Positions 1 to 10,604 of a stretch of DNA of 64,000 nucleotides are shown here, piece by piece. The position numbers were made by a program, and so were the translations under genes. The notes under the pieces are model-generated. The model had not been told where the DNA came from and made no database searches. It worked only from the letters and a program-made list of their open reading frames with translations. The stretch is from Hypsibius dujardini. Lineage: Eukaryota; Tardigrada; Eutardigrada; Parachela; Hypsibiidae. The stretch is from the NCBI GenBank assembly GCA_001579985.1, contig LRSR01010099.1:1-64000 (forward strand). The letters run 5' to 3'. Each line of letters opens with the position of its first letter. The stretch's first letter is position 1.

Positions 1-1263
1 CAAGAAAGACCGTGCTGGCATTCGAAAGAGTCCGCGTGCAGGGATTAAGAAATATCTAATACGAATGAAGAAGATATTATGTAATACGAGTGCAGCGAGG
101 CGACCTCGGTACGGAAGACAGGACATGCCGAGATGCATGCCATAAATACAGTAATTGCGGCAACTTTACACCGTATATAATAAACCTATCATTTTGTACT
201 GCAGTCGGTTCAAATGCACGCGCGTGAGAAGATGCCTGACGCGAGTTTATCGTTTCCGTTCACTGTTCACTTTTCGCTCTTCGCTATTTGTCAAATGTTG
301 GGAGTGTGATCTGAATGCGCACCGACAGGAGCAAAATATCTTTTCAAGACGCGCATCAAAGTGGACCGCACGATGGCGTAACCGGTAGCGGAAGGTTTCC
401 ACAGTTATATTTCTGACACTTCTGAACAAATACTTCGTTGCTGTCTTTTCAGTATTTTCTATTCAAAAATCAAATCCCCTCGATAAAACTCTCTTAAATC
501 ACTCTGTATATAAAAAATGAAATGAAATGCAAAAATGATTGCAGGCGACACAATTTTACCGATGTAGTCAACATGAACTGAATTACTTACCCTGAATAAG
601 AACAGCAAAAAGTATTCATTAATTTGAGTGAAGTCCCTGGAAACCGGTTAATTGTTTTCAAACTCGGTTGAGCAGCTATTACCATAACGAAGAACAAATC
701 TACTCTTCCATCACTCTCTTTCTCTTTCTCTCTTTCTCTCTTTCTAGTAGACGTAATCTATATGCTAACGATTTATTGGGTGAATTCATTATTAATAATT
801 ATTAATTAATTAATTTTGGCTCCCGAGCGGGTATTCATCAGTGACACTTCAGTGCATCTGCTGAACAGATTGGAAGTATTCAGTCAAGACCCTGGTTAAT
901 GAATGTGGTATCAGGGGCGGCCTGTAGTACCCGGAGTACCGGAATACGGTTTGGCCTATTCGTACGAGTACACATAAATGGGATGCGCTCATATACTGTA
1001 TTCACTAATCGGCTTCTTGAGCCCTATAGCTAGTGATCCCATTGAAATGTCAGTTTTATAGTGGACGAGAAGATGAATTAGAAACTATGCGAATTACTCA
1101 CGATTTTACTGTGCTGACTTGTGTGCGATTAAAGAAGATACGCGTAGGGAATCTGTGGCACAGAATATCATTTCATGTGAAGTGAACTGCATGTGAGCCA
1201 CACAATGGACAAAAAAACATATCCAACGTAATTAAGCTAATGCTTCGTGCACTTTCGTATGCC
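1..1263. other. intergenic, no gene seen
   Basis: I see no supported gene here. The short open frames lack splice context and codon bias. A pyrimidine-rich CTTT/CTCTTT microsatellite lies at about 710-748, and the rest looks like unique AT-rich DNA. The segment lies downstream of the ApeC gene that ends at 1264 on the minus strand. Confidence 0.6.
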
Positions 1264-3285
1264 TTATTTGGCGGTATAATGGCAGATCTTAAAGTCCATC
1301 TGAGGCCCCCAGTGACCCTTGGCAGGGTTGTAGACATGGTAGTCATTGGCCATCCACGTTGCGTTGTTAAGCATGGGAATGAAGTTCATATCCCCAGTGT
1401 CCAGCATCATGTTGAGATACTCCACCTTCATCCCATTCACCGTCTGACACTTTTGCTCCTCCATCGTGGGCATCAGGATGAAGTTGTCCTTTTTCGGCAG
1501 GTTAATCGGGACGTTGACATCGCCGTCGTTTCGGCAGCAGGTGTAGTAGACGATGGACGCGTGGTAGTACTCTCCTTCCGGCACACCTCCGGTCTCGCTC
1601 GTTGCATTGGCCACGACGGTGTTGTCCAACACCACCCAGTTGTAGTTGAAGCCGGCTGGGCAGGACTTGTCGAAGATGCCCGTGTCACTAATCGAACCGA
1701 GGAAGAAGCAGTAGGACCCTGCACCGAAGGAACCGGTGTTCAGGTGATTGCAGCTCTTGGGCTGTTTAGCAGCTTCATGCTTGCAGTATTTGATCGTAGT
1801 CAGCCCACTGGGGAAAAAAGGTTAAACCGATTTATGAAACTTGTCAGAGCAAAACATGATACTGCTTTAATATAATAATTTTCTTTTGCGTATATATATA
1901 TATATATGTTCCGTAGATTTACGTACTTTTCAGAGGTCGTTCCACTGACTGCCGGGATGGTGGTCTTCGTTCCGAAAATATGCTTAACTGCTCCGGGAGT
2001 AAAGGAGCCATCTTTCGGGCAACCCGCCTTGGCTTGCAGCAGCACAAAGTCGTCCTTCGGCCAGCAGACTGGAGCGGCTGCCGCTGAAGAGGCTACTGCA
2101 TTCTTGCTTTTGGCGACATGGGGCGCCTTGCTGTAGTAGCAAATGGCGAAATGCATTCCGCGACCCCAGTTGGCGACCACTTGATCGTAGCTGTACTCCG
2201 GCGGTGTCGAGTCCGGAACGGTTGGGGCTCCGTGCACGGTGGCCTCCTCATCAGCGGTGCTGTAGTAGATGGACGTCTTTTTCACCGTCATCCCCTTCAC
2301 TTCCTGGCAGGCCTTCTTGGCCATGGTCGGCATGAGGATGAAGTCGTTATCAGTCGGAAGTTCAATGGCGTCTTTGGCTTCTCCGTCGTCGCGACAGCAA
2401 AAGTACGGCACGGTGGAGTGGGAAAAGTATTCAGCCAGTGGAATCGCGCCTGAAGATCAGGTGATTAATTACTGTGTTTCCTCGATAAATAGCGACAGCG
2501 CACGAGTTGTGTGACGTTAAATTAGTCCCCCCCCCACTCGTTAGCGTGTGCCCTGCCTGCACCTCGCATGTCATGCAGTCGTACACACAAACTGTACCTG
2601 TACAACGGGCAACCATTACGTCACGTGACCCGTGCACTGTCGCTGTCTATCGAGGAAATACAGTACCGTACAAACCGATCAAGCGGTAAGCCGATTCTAG
2701 AGAGATTATGGAGTGGGACAGACTAAAAATGTAACCCTCACCTTCGTGGCTGTTCACGTTGTGCAGGTTAATATCATCGATGTTCATCCAGGACCATTGG
2801 AATCCGACCGGGCAGATCTCCTCCGTCCGCTGGCGAGTTCGGAGCTTGGGCTCGTACTCCCACAGGCAGTACGTCCCTTTAGGGAAGTTCGCCGATCCGG
2901 GGGTGCCGGAGCATTTCTGGTCCTTGCTGTGAGCACAGAAGCGGGTCGTCACGTGCTGGCCTTCCACCGTGCCGTTAACGAGATCCTAACCAATCAACGG
3001 TCAACCATTAGAATGGTGAAGTGACTTTATTCGACATTAATCGTTGGACGTTTGTATGAAAATTTAGATATTTTTTTCGCAAAAATCAGCCATCATTCAG
3101 TTTAACAATCCTACCTCGGGAAATGAAGAGTTTTTGTGCAGGGTGTTGGTGATGCTGCCGGTGAGCCAGTTGCCGTCCGGGCAGCCGGTCTGCGGCTGGA
3201 TCAGGGCAAAGTTCTCCTTTGGCCAGCAAGAGCTGGCCGCGGAATATGCGCACACTCCGAGAAGGAGGCTAATCTGTCCTAACAT
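1264..3285 (-). CDS. Secreted protein with two ApeC domains
   Basis: The gene has four exons on the minus strand: 3285-3115, 2985-2742, 2449-1927 and 1807-1264. They join in phase to give 493 residues. The protein starts with a hydrophobic signal peptide ending near an AASSC site. Two tandem copies of the ApeC (apextrin C-terminal) fold follow. Each begins CWPK-(E/D)-(N/D)-F and has a GCP motif, a tYC(L/F) strand, a CP.GF segment, a pair of adjacent cysteines (FCCR, TCCR), the block N/D-F-ILMPTM with a following C, and a C-terminal (I)C(Y/H)Y. ApeC proteins are secreted or surface proteins of invertebrates, and some bind bacterial cell-wall components; that role here is inference. The first domain uses exons 1-3 and the second starts inside exon 3, so duplication of one domain unit is likely. 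Intron 2 carries a MITE (2470-2665). Confidence 0.88.
2470..2665. mobile_element. MITE, TACTGT group, family C, copy 1
   Basis: This element has terminal inverted repeats of about 30 bp. The left end reads TACTGTGTTTCCTCGATA and the right end is its complement ending AAATACAGTA. A second copy, alike along nearly its whole length and in the same orientation, lies at 32194-32400. It sits in intron 2 of the ApeC gene. No coding capacity is seen. It is probably a non-autonomous DNA transposon, and a TA target duplication is possible but cannot be separated from the terminus. Confidence 0.85.
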
Positions 3286-3377
3286 GGTGCAGACCCTCGT
3301 CAGGTACCGAGTTACTACAGAAAGGCAGGCAGGACCGGAAGACCAGAACTATGCTTCACCACGTACATAACCGGACC

Positions 3378-3385
3378 CTTTTATA
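3378..3385 (-). promoter_or_regulatory. TATA box of the ApeC gene
   Basis: The minus strand reads TATAAAAG here, 93 bases upstream of the start codon at 3285. That predicts a transcription start near 3350 and a 5' UTR of about 65 nt. The position and perfect match make it a good core promoter candidate. Confidence 0.6.
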
Positions 3386-4158
3386 GTACTCGCCAGTCTA
3401 CCTCAGTGCTCTGGTTCCTCATTTCGATCGTTATGCTGCAGAAAAGGCTCGCAAGCAAATGGTTCCATGATAAAGCTCGAATTACTCAATGGTATAATTA
3501 ATTAATAAATAATCAAGTCTGTGCTTGATAGTCCCTGGTGTTGGCTTCTTGTTTCGCGACGCGCTTCATCCAGTAGAATTGGCAAGGCAATTGATATTCA
3601 CCTGGAGGAAGCTTTTGTGTGGTTGCTTAAATTAAGCCACAATATACCGTCGTGCAGAGTAAACCGGAAATTTGGATTATCATATGTCTCCTCTACCACG
3701 CAAACTTGCAGACAAATGATCGATATAAGTTCAGCACGTAGTTTGCTTTGATGATTAATTGTTTTGTGGGTCCGTGCACACCTTCAGAGCTCTGATTGTC
3801 CCGCGGAGCAGTGCCGGGTAACGTGAATAATTATTTATCCCTTGCTATGCGTTGTGCATACGGTACACCGTGTATACCATTAGTACCATTAGTAATGCAT
3901 AAAGACAAGATCCTCCCAGGACAGGCCGATTTGATTTTGTGTCAGTTAATTTAATCACAACTAACCGCACATGTACCAGAGTTAATCATTTTTCAGCCGG
4001 CCATTGAGTATAGAGAGGGCCTAGCTGGGCAGGTAGCCTATTGCCATCACCAATGAACAACAACAGCATAAATTCATTAGCTGTCTGAATTGAGCAATTC
4101 TCTCACAGCAGCCAAACGAAACGGCTGAAACCAGACGAACCAGAAGACTCCGGATTTG
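3386..4158. other. Upstream region of ApeC gene, no gene seen
   Basis: No open frame with coding character or splice context was found. The segment probably holds the upstream regulatory sequence of the ApeC gene. It ends at the palindromic repeat that starts at 4159. Confidence 0.5.
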
Positions 4159-4550
4159 AGTTCTATAACATGAACTCAATTATTTGTCATACACACGCGG
4201 CAAAATATCAGGCCGACCGAATTAAAGCCCATTGTTTACCGGCGCCCAGCAAAATGGGGTGGTCGGAGTTTGAGCCAATTTTGGCCAATTCGTGCAGCTG
4301 TTTCTCACATCGCTTGATTCATTCTTTTATCACCAGATCGCCAAAATAATTCGAAGCTAATCAATCGATCGACTGAGTGAAGAATGCGTGGTCAGCTGTG
4401 GTCAAAAACAGCTGCACGCATCGGCCAAAATGGCTCAAACTCCGGCCACCCCATTTTGCTGGGCACCGGTAAAAAGTTGGTTTTAATTCGGTCGGCCTGA
4501 GATTTTGGCCACGTGGGTATGACAAGTAATTGAGTTCATGTGATAGAACT
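4159..4550. repeat. Long palindromic MITE (TACACACGTGGC-type interior)
   Basis: Two arms of about 170 bp are inverted copies of each other. The left arm runs from AGTTCTAT through an interior containing AATGGGGTGGTCGGAGTTTG, and the right arm repeats this in reverse and ends ATAGAACT. An inner motif TACACACGCGGC matches the termini of the smaller elements at 32001-32116 and 20493-20587, so this may be a foldback member of that group or an older palindrome formed around one. Confidence 0.8.
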
Positions 4551-4559
4551 AAAATCAAG

Positions 4560-4591
4560 AGGATAACAGGATAACAGGATAACAGGATAAA
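4560..4591. repeat. Short tandem repeat, 9-bp unit
   Basis: The unit GGATAACAG is repeated more than three times directly between two large palindromes (4159-4550 and 4620-5319). Confidence 0.85.
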
Positions 4592-4619
4592 TCCCGATTC
4601 CGATTACTTGGGAAAGAAG

Positions 4620-5319
4620 AGAGATTTGAGTTCCCGATCGGAGCGGATTTTTTTCCCACAAATACCTGTTCATACATCATGATTTTACATTGGTGTCTCG
4701 GAGTCGAAATCACATCCACGGTTTCAGAAAAACTCCTGCACCACTTTGTGGTATGGACCGGGGCTTGATTGATTGATTTATTAACAACGCTTCCGAAGTT
4801 TCAATTTTTTCATCCCAACCAGTAAAAAAGTCATTTTTTTGGAAATCGTTTGATTCCAAGATTTTTGATAGCCTTCCAGTTCAAATTCGATTCGAAATCG
4901 ATTGACATCAGCAGAATTTGTTTTGGATGCCCAGGGGCGGAGCTATAGGTCATTTCTGCAGCGTCACTCGGAAGCCTAGATTGAAACTAGCCCATAGCTC
5001 CGCCCCCCAGCATCCAAAAACAATACTGCTGATGTCAAGCAATTTTTAATTAAATTTGAAGTGGAAGAATATTTAAAATCTTGAAATCGAACGTTTTTAA
5101 TGTTTGGGATAACAAATTATGACTTCGGAAACGTAGCTAATAAATAAATCAATCAAGCCCCGGGCCATAGCAAAAACTGGTGCGAGAAATGTTTTTTCTT
5201 CCTTTCTTTTTCTAAAACCGCGGATGTGATTTCGACTCCGAGACCCAAATCTAAAATCATGATATAAAAAGAGGTATTTCTAAAAAAAAAACCCACTTCG
5301 ATCGGGAGGTCGAATCTCC
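4620..5319. repeat. Foldback element of about 700 bp
   Basis: This is a long imperfect palindrome. The left end GAGATTTGAGTTCCCGATCG matches in reverse the right end CGATCGGGAGGTCGAATCTC. Further matching blocks run inward: the tract around GTCTCGGAGTCGAAATCACA, the GCTTGATTGATT block, and TGACATCAGCAG near the centre. The arms are about 330 bp each around a short spacer near 4950-4980. No open frame is present. A foldback or large MITE-like DNA element is the likely origin. Confidence 0.8.
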
Positions 5320-5394
5320 ATTTTTTCCCCAAGTTAGAAGGTGCAAAAAAGAAGCTCCAATAAAATCAAGCAAAATGAATTCGCACTGGTCTGG

Positions 5395-6638
5395 TTAGAC
5401 GAGCGAAAGTATTCGCCACAGTGTAGCTCGGAGGGGCGCCATGGCCAGTGCGAAGAAAAAGGGATCCAGAAGGGAGTTGAAATAATACAAAAGAGTGCCG
5501 GCAACATAGTGCAAATTATTATTATAACCCGTGACGATTTGCATGGTAAAATAGATCATGATAGGGCTCCAACAGAAGATTACACCGACCACCAGATAGG
5601 TCAAGACTATAAAACTTTGCGATGGCCTTGAAGGGTCACGCTGCCCAGTGGGTATCTGGCCATCTAAACTTCCGTTAGCCGGGTTCTGTTCGTTAGTTTC
5701 ACCCATGCGTAATTGACCGTTCCTCCTGGTGAAAAGATCATCAATCTCCCGTCCTGCCTCACAAAAATCTCCGTTGACATAACGTAGGATCAAGGGTGAT
5801 TGAGAATAAACTGTTGCCGTCACGCTCTCGACCTACCGTTTCTGGCAGCAACGTCATTGGTGCCCCTGACGCTGGTTTCCGGTGCGCACAAGCACGCGTG
5901 CCTGTACGGTCCGACAGGCCTCATCTCAACTTCCTTCTTCTGACCCGGGTCGACCTTGAGGCGCTGACGGAGCTTCCACCAAATCAACGGGTAAGAGATG
6001 CCGATAATGAAGACCGAGGAATTATACACGACCACTTGACTAGGCAGCGCCCAATCACGCTGTGCTGTGGTGTTGAGCTGGCAGCTGTCGCCGTCGAGTC
6101 GGTACACCACACTGTCCAGGACCAATCCCGGCAGGAGGAAAATGTGCACGTAGACCCAGGTGCCCAGGCACAGCGCGGTTGCTATCGCGCGAGTGTGGCG
6201 CTCCCGATAAGAGATCGGCATGAAAACGGCCCACATCCGGTTCAGGCTGATCAGCGAATGGGTATTGCGAACTGCCGCGCTGAAGACCCATTTTGCGTAT
6301 AGGGCGAAGTTACAGCCCGCCCTGCCCAGCGGCCAGATCGGTGTGAACTCGCCGAGTAGAGTGAATGGGAGATCAAAGAGCGCCTGTAACAGATCTGCCA
6401 GAACCAAGTTAATGATATATATGTTGAAGGGGGTCCGGAGGTTGCGGTTTTTTACGAAGGCCACCAGGACAAATGAGTTCAGAACCACAACACCGATGCA
6501 CAGGATGACAAACACGTAGGGCAAAAATGTATTAAACGACTTTTTGATTGTGAAACTTGAATTGCTCGACGACTGGATGATGATAGTTAAAGACGCATTT
6601 AAAGAGGAATTTCCAAGACCGACGATTTTAATGGCCAT
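5395..6638 (-). CDS. Rhodopsin-like orphan GPCR (subfamily 1, copy a)
   Basis: Two minus-strand exons, 6638-5837 and 5753-5395, join in phase 1 across an 83-nt intron to give 386 residues. Seven hydrophobic segments are visible. The N-terminus has N-glycosylation sites (NSS, NAS). TM2 carries LADLL near residue 80, the conserved TM3 cysteine is about residue 109, and the usual DRY is replaced by LNR near 132-134. TM6 reads FCWSPIM and TM7 ends LNSLLDPFFF, an NPxxY variant. It is a class A receptor whose ligand cannot be told from sequence. The paralog at 8250-9500 has the same layout, and the intron lies at the same place in the third intracellular loop in the same phase. Confidence 0.85.
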
Positions 6639-6694
6639 TTTCGTAGTTGCAACAACACTTGCCGTTGTCAGCTCTACGTTCCAACGCCCACATC

Positions 6695-6800
6695 ACAACC
6701 TGCACGAGAGGAAAGTTCACCTGACGAGAGGAAACTTCACCTGCACGAGAGGAAAGCTCACCTACACGAGAGGAAAGCTCACCTGCACGAGAGGAACCAG
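6695..6800. repeat. Tandem repeat of about 21 bp upstream of the GPCR
   Basis: The motif CACGAGAGGAAAGCTCACCT and close variants recur about five times, 60-160 bases upstream of the receptor start codon at 6638. It could be a chance minisatellite or a set of regulatory sites. Confidence 0.75.
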
Positions 6801-7479
6801 ACGGACAACTGCATCGAGGGTCATAGGGTACTATAATGTACCTAGAAAACCGTGTCCCAACGGATGGTGCATAAAGGAGGACAGAGGCAGTCGTGGGGAA
6901 CAGGCAATTAAATGTGAAGCCAAACGGATCTCTCCACGTAGCAGCTGCTCACGCTGAGAGAGATATAAATGGTATTAGTGGGCGTAATCGCGTCGCTATT
7001 ATTCCCAAAAGACGTCTTTTTATATCCGAGCTAATGGGCTAGCAGTTAAAGTATTATAAAGAGAGAGGGGTCTTTTAGTAAGCTAACCGGTCTCCCAGCG
7101 CAGTGGCCAAGCGTGAAGCGATGTCTGGTTCTATCACATACGTGTAAATTTTCAACTTTTAAAGCTTTTTCCTTCACTTCTTCCTTTCACTGGGGCAAAT
7201 CTAACTAGTCCTCCACGCTCCAAGAAAGGTGAATGGAGAAATAAAAATTTCGAAATGAAATTCAAAATCCAAAACGAGCTTGATTGATTTGATTTAATTT
7301 GAGTTGAGTTGAGTTTGACGTAAAACATTCAAAAAGACATACAAATAAGACCTTTTCTAAGCAAAGAAAATTTCTGAGTACATGATTTCCACAAGAGAAA
7401 AGCTGGACTTTATTATTGCCAGCCTCCAAAATATATTGGAAAACCTGAGTGTATTTCTCTTGACATTTAGGAGATCACG
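6801..7479. other. intergenic, no gene seen
   Basis: The region is AT-rich with no coding signal. It lies between the upstream repeat of the first GPCR and the 78-bp minisatellite. Confidence 0.5.
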
Positions 7480-7812
7480 GCAGCGATTCCATTGAAGGGT
7501 CCATTTTCAATTGGAATCCATTGAATTCCAGATCCACACGAATATTCTCCATTTCCAATCTCCAATGGAAGCTGGGTCCATTTGCAATTGGAGTCCATTG
7601 AACTCCACATCCGCACGAATATTCTCCATTTCCGATCTCCAAATGGAAGCTGGGTCCATTTGCAATTGGAATCCATTGAATTCCACATCTACACGGATAT
7701 TCTCCATTTCCGATCTCCAAATGGAAGCAGGGTCCATTTGCAATTGGAATCCATTCAATTCCACATCCATATGAATATTCTCCATTTCCGATCTCCAAAT
7801 GGAAGCTGGGTC
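7480..7812. repeat. Minisatellite, 78-bp unit, about four copies
   Basis: Units of 78 bp repeat about four times with small differences. Each contains GAATATTCTCCATTTCC and CCATTTGCAATTGGA. Because 78 is divisible by three and the unit has few stops, several frames stay open across the array on both strands. Those frames are by-products, not genes. The array lies 440 bp downstream of the second GPCR's stop. Confidence 0.9.
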
Positions 7813-8249
7813 GATTTAATTTTCCGAAGGGATGCAGACCAAACTCCAATTTCTGAGCCTTCCACACACCACTTCAACTTTTTTGGGGGTGTAAGCCTAC
7901 CAAGATACCTTGTGTTGCAAGGAGGCTTAAAGTATGCGAATACTGTATAGATCTTTAACATGAGATAAAAGCACAATCCCCACTGAAATAACCAACACAG
8001 AAAAGGATAAATGGTTTTGGTCTCCATTTTATTTACCGGTTTCATATCACAATTTTACCTATAGTCCACATCTGACACACTGTGACACATTATACCCTTT
8101 ATAGACCTCACTTACTGTACTTATCACCGCCCACAGTGCGACACTTGGTGTTCCCGATTTGAAAGACGCAATTATTTAATTTTAATCAATTTTTACTGCT
8201 GACATATATTTTATTTCGAAGCAAAGAGATCCTTAAGGCATAAAGATGA

Positions 8250-9500
8250 TTAAGCTTCCCGACGATGCCAGATCATATTGAAAATAGTTGCTCGCAATGG
8301 CGTTATAGCCATGGTAAAGAAAATAGGATCCAATAGGGAGTTTAAATAGTATAAAAAGGACCCCACAATGAAGTGTAGATAGTTGTTGTATCCAGTTACG
8401 ATTTGCATAGTGAAGAACACCATAATTGGCGTCCAACAGAACGCCACGCCGATGACCAAATAAGTTAGGACCGCAAAATTCTGTGCCGATCTTGGCGATG
8501 GGCGTTGTCCAGTCAATGATTCCACAATTCGATCCGAATGTGTATCCATGTCCTGTGACATGTGTCCCAGTGCATAGCACTCTACCTTACTAGTTCCTTC
8601 TCGCTGGAGCTCAACTGTAAAATAAAACGCCTTCTCCACAACAGCAACTTTACATATTTGGTCCACACAAGAAAGCTTACTAGTATTACTGAATCCTCTG
8701 GTGACGAGATCAGACTTGACTTCCCGATTCGCGCGTCTCAGTCCGATTTTAATCTGCTGCCGAACCTTCAGCCATATGAGGGGGTAGGTGGTACAGGCCA
8801 CGATCACCGAGGAATTGTAAAGGACAATCTGGGTCGGCAGGGCCCAATCCCTTTGGGCGGTGGTGTTAACTTGACAGGTCCCATCATCCAGTCGGTATGT
8901 GAGGTCGTCCATCACCAAGCCAGGCAGCAAGAAAATATGCACGTACACCCAGGATCCAAGGCACAGCCATATAGCCACCGCCTTGGTGTGGTATTGTTTA
9001 TACCAAATCGGCATGTACAAGGCCCAGATTCTGTTGAGACTGATCACCGAATGGGTATTGCGAACCGCCGCGCTGAAGACCCATTTTGCGTAGAGACTGA
9101 AACTGCATCCGATCCGGCCCAGCGGCCAGATTGGGATGAATTCGCTGAGAGCCGTGAAGGGGAGATCAAAGATTGCCTGGGAAAAGTCTGCCATCAGCAG
9201 GCTAATGAGATACACGTTAAAGGGAGTACGGAGGTGTTGATTTTTCAGAAACGCGGCCAGAACGATGGAATTGGAGATGAGTGTGCTGATGCACAGAAGG
9301 AGAAGGACAAAGGGAAGTGCAGACTTCAGCCGGGCAAAGTGTTCGGTATGGGTAAGGTCACCTAATTGGCCGTGGAGGAATGAACCATTTCCCAGAACGG
9401 GAAAAGAATGATTTCCGTGAAGAACTGTAGTATTAAGGTTGCGCTCCATTTCCGGTGTAGTAATCTTAACTGTATGCGCAGAACTTCTCCTCACAGGCAC
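8250..9500 (-). CDS. Rhodopsin-like orphan GPCR (subfamily 1, copy b)
   Basis: Read without splicing, one open frame gives 416 residues. A better model removes a 66-nt stop-free intron (8680-8615: donor GTAAGC, acceptor TTTTACAG), joining 9500-8681 to 8614-8250 for 394 residues. That intron is in phase 1 at the position of the intron in the paralog at 5395-6638, and after splicing both proteins have the same distance from the junction to TM6. The protein has seven hydrophobic segments, the TM3 region WVFSAAVRNTHS followed by LNR in place of DRY, FCWTPIM in TM6 and LLDPIFF in TM7. The start could instead be the downstream methionine at 9449 (MERNLNTT). The ligand is unknown. Confidence 0.85.
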   Translation of the reverse strand: MPVRRSSAHTVKITTPEMERNLNTTVLHGNHSFPVLGNGSFLHGQLGDLTHTEHFARLKSALPFVLLLLCISTLISNSIVLAAFLKNQHLRTPFNVYLISLLMADFSQAIFDLPFTALSEFIPIWPLGRIGCSFSLYAKWVFSAAVRNTHSVISLNRIWALYMPIWYKQYHTKAVAIWLCLGSWVYVHIFLLPGLVMDDLTYRLDDGTCQVNTTAQRDWALPTQIVLYNSSVIVACTTYPLIWLKVRQQIKIGLRRANREVKSDLVTRGFSNTSKLSCVDQICKVAVVEKAFYFTVELQREGTSKVECYALGHMSQDMDTHSDRIVESLTGQRPSPRSAQNFAVLTYLVIGVAFCWTPIMVFFTMQIVTGYNNYLHFIVGSFLYYLNSLLDPIFFTMAITPLRATIFNMIWHRREA

Positions 9501-9511
9501 ACTTATACTGC

Positions 9512-9662
9512 ATGTCTATGTCTATGCCTATGCCTATGTCTCTGCCTATGTCTATGCCTATGCCTATGGTTATGCCTATGGTTATGCCTATGGTTATGCC
9601 TATGTATATGTCTATGCCTATGCCTATGTCTATGCCTATGCCTATGTCTATGCCTATGTCAG
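9512..9662. repeat. Hexanucleotide repeat TATGCC/TATGTC/TATGGT
   Basis: About 24 hexamers of the form TATG(C/G/T)(C/T) run directly upstream of the GPCR start at 9500. The plus-strand frame through it reads alternating Tyr with Ala, Val or Gly and is a repeat artefact. Confidence 0.9.
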
Positions 9663-10149
9663 TGTCAGCGGCAGCAAACTGATGCGTTCAATGGTTGTCA
9701 GATTATGGGCGTGATCAGTGTGATCGATGTAGACGCTTTGTAATGAGTACGGTATTTGTTCGCTGGCAAGAATCCCCAGAACCGGAATAAAGGTATCACG
9801 TTCCGGTAATGCAACTTCAAATTGCTGAGAGAAATCCATAATTAGTCGAATTATTTGCAAATGTTTCCGCACGGATTATTTTGTTTATCAGCACGGATTA
9901 TTTTGTCTACTCTTTGTGACGCAAGTGTTGGCGTGCCAGCACAGGGGAACTATGTGGAGGTTGTGCATGGCAAGACAGCGATCATCGATTTAATTGTATC
10001 ATATCGCCTCTCATTACAAATGAGACGGGATGTTTGGTCGAATAGCGGATGGAATTCTCCGTAGGACTGCTTAAGTTGTGATCAACTGGTCTGCTCTGAC
10101 CGGCAATTGTCCACTTATTTTACACGAGATCCCTGTGACGGCCACGGTC
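9663..10149. other. intergenic, no gene seen
   Basis: No supported gene or strong repeat was seen. The segment lies between the hexamer array and the palindromic element at 10150. Confidence 0.45.
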
Positions 10150-10525
10150 CCCACAAGGAATTCACTCCCCTCTCCCAGTTGAATTTATTTATTTCTGTTT
10201 GGTCTTATCGCATATTCATTAGACATTTACGACTCCGTCAAGAAAATCGGCCAGAAACGACATCTAAATAAAAATAAAATAATAAAATAAAATAAATAAA
10301 TAAAATCTGCCCTTTGTAGGTACATAGAGGGCGCTTCTTATGTTACCGTATTACGCACTGATTGATCGCTGAATTTACTGTTTCTTTTTCTGCTAAGGAT
10401 TCGAATGTTCGATGAAAGTTCAGTAAACTGAACGATCAATTAGGACGTGAGACCGTAACATAAAAAGCGCCCTCTATGTACCACCAAAGGGCAGTTTTTA
10501 TTTTGTTTTTAATGGGAGATGTACA
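10150..10525. mobile_element. MITE-like palindrome, family F, copy 1
   Basis: Inner arms 10304-10372 and 10430-10504 are inverted copies containing GTACATAGAGGGCGCTT. The left flank, with CAGTTGAATTTATTTATTTC and GGTCTTATCG, and the right flank TTTTTAATGGGAGATG are also found in the element at 32925-33297, which shows both belong to one family. No open frame is present. Confidence 0.75.
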
Positions 10526-10604
10526 GTACTCGTCGCAGTATCTATTGTCACTTCATTAATACTTTCTGCAGTACATTAGACTCAGATTTGAAGCAATTTG
10601 ACGG

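Noticed and set aside
1240-1875. Open frame of 211 codons on the plus strand
   Set aside because: It lies exactly antisense to exon 4 of the ApeC gene, whose cysteine pattern and splice sites identify the true coding strand.
5290-5320. GGTCGAATCTCC resembling a tRNA T-arm
   Set aside because: It is part of the foldback arm repeated at 4621. No acceptor stem, anticodon arm or box A is in place.
8562-9365. Plus-strand frame of 267 codons
   Set aside because: It is antisense to GPCR copy b, which has seven hydrophobic segments and a close paralog. The plus-strand product has no family features.
9439-9743. Tyr/Ala/Val-repeat and Cys/Leu-repeat frames
   Set aside because: They are translations of a TATGCC/TATGTC hexamer array with no start or splice context.
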